Shown one piece after another: positions 59,494 through 64,000 of a DNA stretch of 64,000 nt. The stretch is from Phycomyces blakesleeanus NRRL 1555(-) (Eukaryota; Mucoromycota; Mucoromycetes; Mucorales; Phycomycetaceae). Below the pieces are notes generated by a model. The model had not been told where the DNA came from. It worked only from the letters and a program-made list of their open reading frames with translations, and searched no databases. Numbering within the stretch: position 1 is the stretch's first letter; every line of letters begins with the position of its first letter. Both the position numbers and the translations under genes were made by a program. The stretch covers positions 1,674,001 to 1,738,000 of the forward strand of contig NW_017265139.1 of assembly GCF_001638985.1 (NCBI RefSeq), written 5' to 3'.

Positions 59494-60476
59494 AATGTTT
59501 ATTTATTTTTACTTTGAAGTGTTAAGAGAAAAAGGAAACAAGTACAACGTTTACTAAATTTACTATGTCTTTATAATGAAATGTTATGTCTTTATAATAA
59601 TAATAATAAATAATATTTTCGTCTATTGTATCCAAGCCAATAGAAAACTGGAAAACAGTGTTTTCATCTTGAACACACAAAAAAAGCTGAGATGAAAAAA
59701 TATCCCAGATTTTCTATTGTTATAATTTAACTTTGTACATGGTAATTCCCGTATGTTTTTCTATGTGTGTATTTCTTCACTAACATTTATAGCTTTGCCG
59801 TGTACTTTAGAAGGCTTTAAGTAAATAAAACGAAAATTTTTAAAAAAAAAAAAGCAAAACCAAGATATTCAGGCTTCTGCTTCCATATCCTGGGATTTTC
59901 AAACGATTTACGGAGGTACTACCAGACAATTGGTTAAAATCACTTTTTGAATGGGCGTTTTATTTGTTCAGGAAAAACCCTTACTACACAGTGTTTTTAC
60001 TTGGGATTGAGACAAATTAGGAATTTTTTAGACGAATTAAATTTAGTTTTAAGACACTTTTTTAGAAAAATTTAGACAGGTCTACACTCTTTCTAGACAA
60101 AATCACAATATCAATTCGTCTAAAAAATTCCTAATTTGTCTCAATCACAAGTAGAAACATTTCATTGGCTCCATACAAACAAGTCAAAACACTGTATTCA
60201 AAGCTTGGATAAAAAGCAATACGTTATCAATTAGAAACGAATCCAACGAAGCTTTTGGAAAGAATTATTTATATATTATATTGAGCCTGCTATTACACAA
60301 AAGAGTCTTCCAATGAATGATTGAGCCCCTCCACTTTTTTTTTGGAAGCGGCTATTAAGAAAGATGCCTGGCGGCACTTCTTTATTTGTAGAAAAAAAAG
60401 TATAAAGTCTATTTCCACGTGCGAGCTTCTTTTTTCTGCTGGCATTCCATACTTCTTTCACATTCACTCATATCTC
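59494..60476. other. Intergenic, contains a small MITE
   Basis: No gene seen apart from the inverted-repeat element at 60000-60151. The last part is the leader of ERG7. Confidence 0.45.
60000..60151. mobile_element. Short TA-flanked MITE, 152 bp
   Basis: The left end reads CTTGGGATTGAGACAAATTA and continues GGAATTTTTTAGACGAATT. The right end is its reverse complement with one change (CTTGTGATTGAG). TA flanks both sides, fitting Tc1/mariner-type insertion. Near-complete palindrome, no coding capacity. Confidence 0.8.
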
Positions 60477-63266
60477 ATGACCCTTACGCAAGAGACATTC
60501 AAATCTGCGACATTAGCGCTCAACGAAACACCCGAGTTTACGGATCTAACACAATGGCGTTTGCGTGTGGATGAGGGTGCACAGACATGGCACTACTTAA
60601 CTACAGACGAAGAGAAGGCTAATTGGCCTCAAACTAATTGGGACAAGTACCATCTTGGTCTTCCTGTTGTAATATACCAAATTACTTATGAATTAGCTTC
60701 AATGACTCACTAACTAAGATGTGTACACTTTTTCCTTTTTACAGGACGCTGTCAAGCTGCCTCCTGCAAAGTCTCCTTTAGCTGCTGCTCATAATGGATT
60801 TGAATTCTACCGTCTTTTACAGACAGAAGATGGGCATTGGGGCGGTGAATACGGAGGACCAATGTATGTATTATATATACTGGTTTATTTACAATATATT
60901 CATATTGGATTGACAGGTTTCTTATCCCAGGGCTGGTCATTGTTCACTATATTACCGGCGTACCTGTACATGAGCCTACTCGTTTGGAACTGATTCGATA
61001 CCTGTTGAACCGTGCTAATACTGATGATGGTGGTTGGGGTATCCACATTGAAGGCATCTCTACTGTATTTGGTACTGCACTCAATTATGTAGCCCTTCGT
61101 ATTCTCGGTCTTGGTCCTGATCACACAGCTATGGTTAAGGCACGCACTAAACTTCACGAACTCGGTAAAAATGCTACAATATATATATCAATCTTTATTT
61201 ACTTATTTCTGTATGCTACAAAAAAACAATTAGGTGGTGCCACAGGTGCGCCTGCCTGGGGAAAGTTTTGGCTTGCAGCATTGGGCGTATATGAATGGGA
61301 GGGAATGAACCCTGTACCACCTGAGTTATGGTAGGTGAGATGTTTCAAAATCAAAGAAAACTTTATTAATTGTACAAACTTAATTATATATACTCCATCT
61401 ATTGATATCAGGGCACTTCCAAATTTCTTACCTTTAAACCCTGGAAATTGGTGGGTTCATACTCGCCTCGTGTACCTACCAATGGGGTACATTTACGCTC
61501 TTCGCCTCAATGCTCCTCTCACCGAATTTACAAAATCCTTGAGAGATGAGCTATATGTATGCCCTTACGAGGAAATTGATTGGAATAGGCAGCGCAATAA
61601 CGTATGCACGGCAGACCTTTACACTCCTCATACAAAACTCATGGACGTATTGAATGGTAATTAACGCTGCTATTATTTTATGCTTTATTGAATTGTTGCT
61701 TATAAAACATTCATCTTTAGAGGTTGTTACTTACTACGAGTATATTCCTCTGCGCTTAAACTGGCTTAGACAGTATGCACTCAAGGTTACAATTGACCAA
61801 ATCCGAATGGAGGATGAAAACTCGTTCTTTTTGGATATTGGACCTGTTAACAAGGTGATGAATTGGCTTGTAGTATATTATCACTATGGCAAGGATTCGC
61901 GTGAGTTCAGAGAACATGTCAAACGTAATGCAGATTTCTTGTGGATGGGTCCGGAAGGCATGATGATGAATGGTACAAACGGCAGTCAATTGTGGGATGC
62001 CTCGTTCCTTGCTCAGGCGTGCGTCGAAGCCCGTCTGGCTGAAAATTTTTCTTTCCGCAAGAATATGAACAAGACGCTCGAATTCATTGACATTTCCCAA
62101 GTAAGTGAGATGTGCCTGTAGGCAGTAACCATGTTTAAAATAAACAATAATCTAAATCCATAATCAATAACTCTAAAATGTGCTATTCAGATCCGCCACA
62201 ACCCAGCTGATTATATGGCCAGCTATCGTCAGATTACAAAGGGGGCCTGGCCGTTCAGTACACGGGACCAAGGCTACACTGTGTCGGATTGTACTGCCGA
62301 GGGTATTAAAGCTACAATCATGCTTCAACAGACACCTGGTTTGGAACAGCTGATTGACAGTGAACGCCTAAGGGATGCTGTAGATGTGCTTTTAACTATG
62401 CAGAACAAAGACAATGGATTTGCTTCTTATGAGCCTATACGTGGCCCTCACTGGCTTGAGTCCTTAAACCCGGCAGAAGTTTTTGGAAACATTATGACAG
62501 AGTACAGCTACCCCGAATGTACCACTGCTGTCCTCATTGCTCTTTCAACTTTCCGGAAGACTGATCCCGACTATCGCAAAGAAGAGATCGAGGAGGTTTC
62601 ACGACGTGCACTCTTATATATTAAAGATGTTCAGAATGAAGATGGTTCGTGGTATGGTGCCTGGGCCATTTGTTTTACGTATGCTGCTATGTTTGCCCTA
62701 CAGAGTTTGGCAAGTATCGGGGAATTCTATCACAACAGGTAAAGCACTGGTAGATTTCATACGAATGAAAAGATACTGATTTGTCTACTAAATTATTACT
62801 TTATCTAGTAACTATTCCAAGAAAGGTTGTGACTTTTTAATCTCAAAGCAAGAGACTGACGGAGGGTGGGGAGAGTCTTACAAAGTAAGGCACTACATAC
62901 TACATCCCCTATTTTTCTTTCATCTGGTTTTATTGTGTATTTTACTTATTTTACTAATTAAATTTTATTGTCTAGTCGTGCGAGGACCATGTCTATACCC
63001 ACAATACCAAGTCACAAGTTGTACAGACTGCTTGGGCAGTCATGGCTTTGATGGAGGCAAAATATCCTGATGAAGAGCCCATTAGACGGGGCATTAAACT
63101 GATTATGAAACGTCAACAAAGTAACGGCGAATGGCTTCAGGAGAGCATTGAAGGCGTGTTTAACAAGAACTGCATGATATCCTATCCAAACTACAAATTC
63201 TCGTTCTCTATCTGGGCTTTGGGAAAGTACGCGAAGATTTACGGTGACAAGACTCTGGTGGAGTAA
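60477..63266 (+). CDS. ERG7: Lanosterol synthase (oxidosqualene cyclase)
   Basis: Exons 60477-60668, 60745-60863, 60917-61164, 61234-61330, 61412-61656, 61721-62100, 62191-62738, 62809-62884 and 62976-63266 give 731 aa, the usual family size. All joins are GT-AG and in phase. It cyclises 2,3-oxidosqualene to lanosterol in ergosterol synthesis, on ER or lipid droplets. The catalytic acid motif SDCTAE is intact (exon 7). Repeated QW-type motifs include [38 protein letters not shown] and NGEWLQE. Also visible: [30 protein letters not shown] and [10 protein letters not shown]. The start at 60477 (MTLTQETF) is preferred over an in-frame Met at 60321, since the intervening residues have no family resemblance. 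Confidence 0.96.
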
Positions 63267-63388
63267 ATTACCAAGTGGTACCTGAAGTGTTTTATCGGTT
63301 AGCTCATGTAATATATCTAATGGCTATTATAATAATATTCTGACCGGAGATTCTGTAATGAATTTAATTTGCTTTCTATAGTCTTTAA

Positions 63389-63601
63389 TTATTTTGTCAT
63401 TTCTTTCTTGAGATAAATCAAATGCCCACTCTTGTGGCACACTTGATCAGACACGATTGTGTTATGGTTATCAATCACAGAAATACCATCTTTCTTTCTC
63501 CTTCTTTCATTATTTTGTGGCTTTACTCTTACTGAACCAACAAAGTTCCTTGAAGAAACCGAGTAGACATAATGCAGTCTTCCTAATAAAGCTCTTTGCA
63601 T
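63389..63601 (-). CDS. Small unassigned protein, 70 aa
   Basis: A single-exon frame with a basic, amphipathic N-terminus (MQRALLGRLHYVYSVSSRNF) that looks like a mitochondrial presequence, then a Lys/Arg-rich core (NERRRKKDGISVIDNHN) and VCHKSGHLIYLKKEMTK. I cannot name a family; a small mitochondrial ribosomal protein is one possibility. It converges with ERG7 (123 bp between stops) and diverges from the gene at 63719, a sensible place for a compact gene. It could be chance. Confidence 0.45.
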   Translation of the reverse strand: MQRALLGRLHYVYSVSSRNFVGSVRVKPQNNERRRKKDGISVIDNHNTIVSDQVCHKSGHLIYLKKEMTK

Positions 63602-63718
63602 AATGTCGTTTGTTTCTATCTAAATATTTATTTCCCTCATCTGGGAAACCCCCCTTTTCTCTCTCTCTCTCTTATCTATCTCCTTTCTGTTTTTCTTTCT
63701 TTTTTCTATTAAATTCTA

Positions 63719-64000
63719 ATGGTCGACTGCTCAGAGTCTCCCGAAAACCGAGACCCGACTAAGGACTGTGGACCTAAGATGACCCCGTCTTCACCTATGC
63801 CAATGCCTATCTATAATCTCTTGTCATCATATGCACCGTGTGATAAAACAGACGGCTCGTTACAATCATATTACACTGCAATTGCTGGCACTTCAATGGC
63901 ACCCTGGATTACAAATTCCTCCTCAAACGTTCATCCACAAACATCAACCGATACACCTTTTTCGGACGGATCGGCAGCACAACCATCTTATTTCTACCCT
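63719..64000 (+). CDS. Open N-terminus of a gene running off the right edge
   Basis: From ATG at 63719 the frame stays open for 94 codons to the window end: MVDCSESPENRDPTKDCGPK, then Pro/Ser/Met-rich sequence (SSPMPMPIYNLLSSYAP) and Ser/Thr/Asn-rich sequence. It follows a pyrimidine-rich leader (63655-63710). Composition is like the disordered head of a fungal transcription factor or signalling protein, but no domain is visible and no function can be given. Confidence 0.6.
   Translation, partial: MVDCSESPENRDPTKDCGPKMTPSSPMPMPIYNLLSSYAPCDKTDGSLQSYYTAIAGTSMAPWITNSSSNVHPQTSTDTPFSDGSAAQPSYFYP

Overview
This is a nuclear eukaryotic window from an early-diverging filamentous fungus, most likely Mucoromycota (Mucorales-like). 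The reasons are intron-dense fungal housekeeping genes with short introns (about 45-130 nt), AT-rich intergenic DNA full of microsatellites, a WNK-type kinase (I do not recall one in Dikarya), a DNMT1-type methyltransferase, and a decayed Fanzor (eukaryotic TnpB-like) gene of a kind I associate with Mucorales. The species cannot be fixed from sequence alone. A run of exactly 100 N (58946-59045) marks a scaffold gap.

Layout. 1-20 kb is a conserved gene block: DNA polymerase alpha catalytic subunit N-terminus (minus, runs off the left edge), a DUF202 membrane protein (plus), an SLC35F6-like transporter (minus), an unassigned 541-aa acidic protein (minus), a Reg1-like PP1 regulator (minus), TAF9 (plus), a Derlin (plus) and cytochrome c1 (plus). 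19.4-32.7 kb has no protein gene I can support. It holds microsatellites, one tRNA-Ser(GCT), two Harbinger-type MITEs with TAA target duplications, a fossil Tc1/IS630-type transposase, a tandem duplication, two LTR-like copies and a pogo-like MITE. 32.7-45.4 kb is genic again: WNK-like kinase, decayed Fanzor, SFT2-like Golgi protein, a small basic Alb1-like protein, a tail-anchored FHA/coiled-coil protein (STRIPAK type) and a sorbitol/xylitol-type dehydrogenase. 45.4-60 kb mixes genes and mobile DNA: a DNMT1-like methyltransferase whose 5' end meets a broken Tc1 element, RAD18, and a cysteine-cluster gene cut by the gap. 60.4-64 kb holds lanosterol synthase (ERG7), a small unassigned ORF and the open start of another gene at the right edge.

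The genes are not one pathway. They cover replication and repair (POL1, RAD18), transcription (TAF9), DNA methylation (DNMT1-like), ER and Golgi function (Derlin, SFT2, ERG7), respiration (cytochrome c1) and signalling (WNK, Reg1-like, FHA protein).

Gene models were rebuilt by hand by joining reading frames at splice sites. Almost every junction closes in phase. The most unusual points are a 2-nt micro-exon in the dehydrogenase, six GC-AG introns among roughly 74, a 13-nt terminal coding exon in cytochrome c1, and the Fanzor relic.
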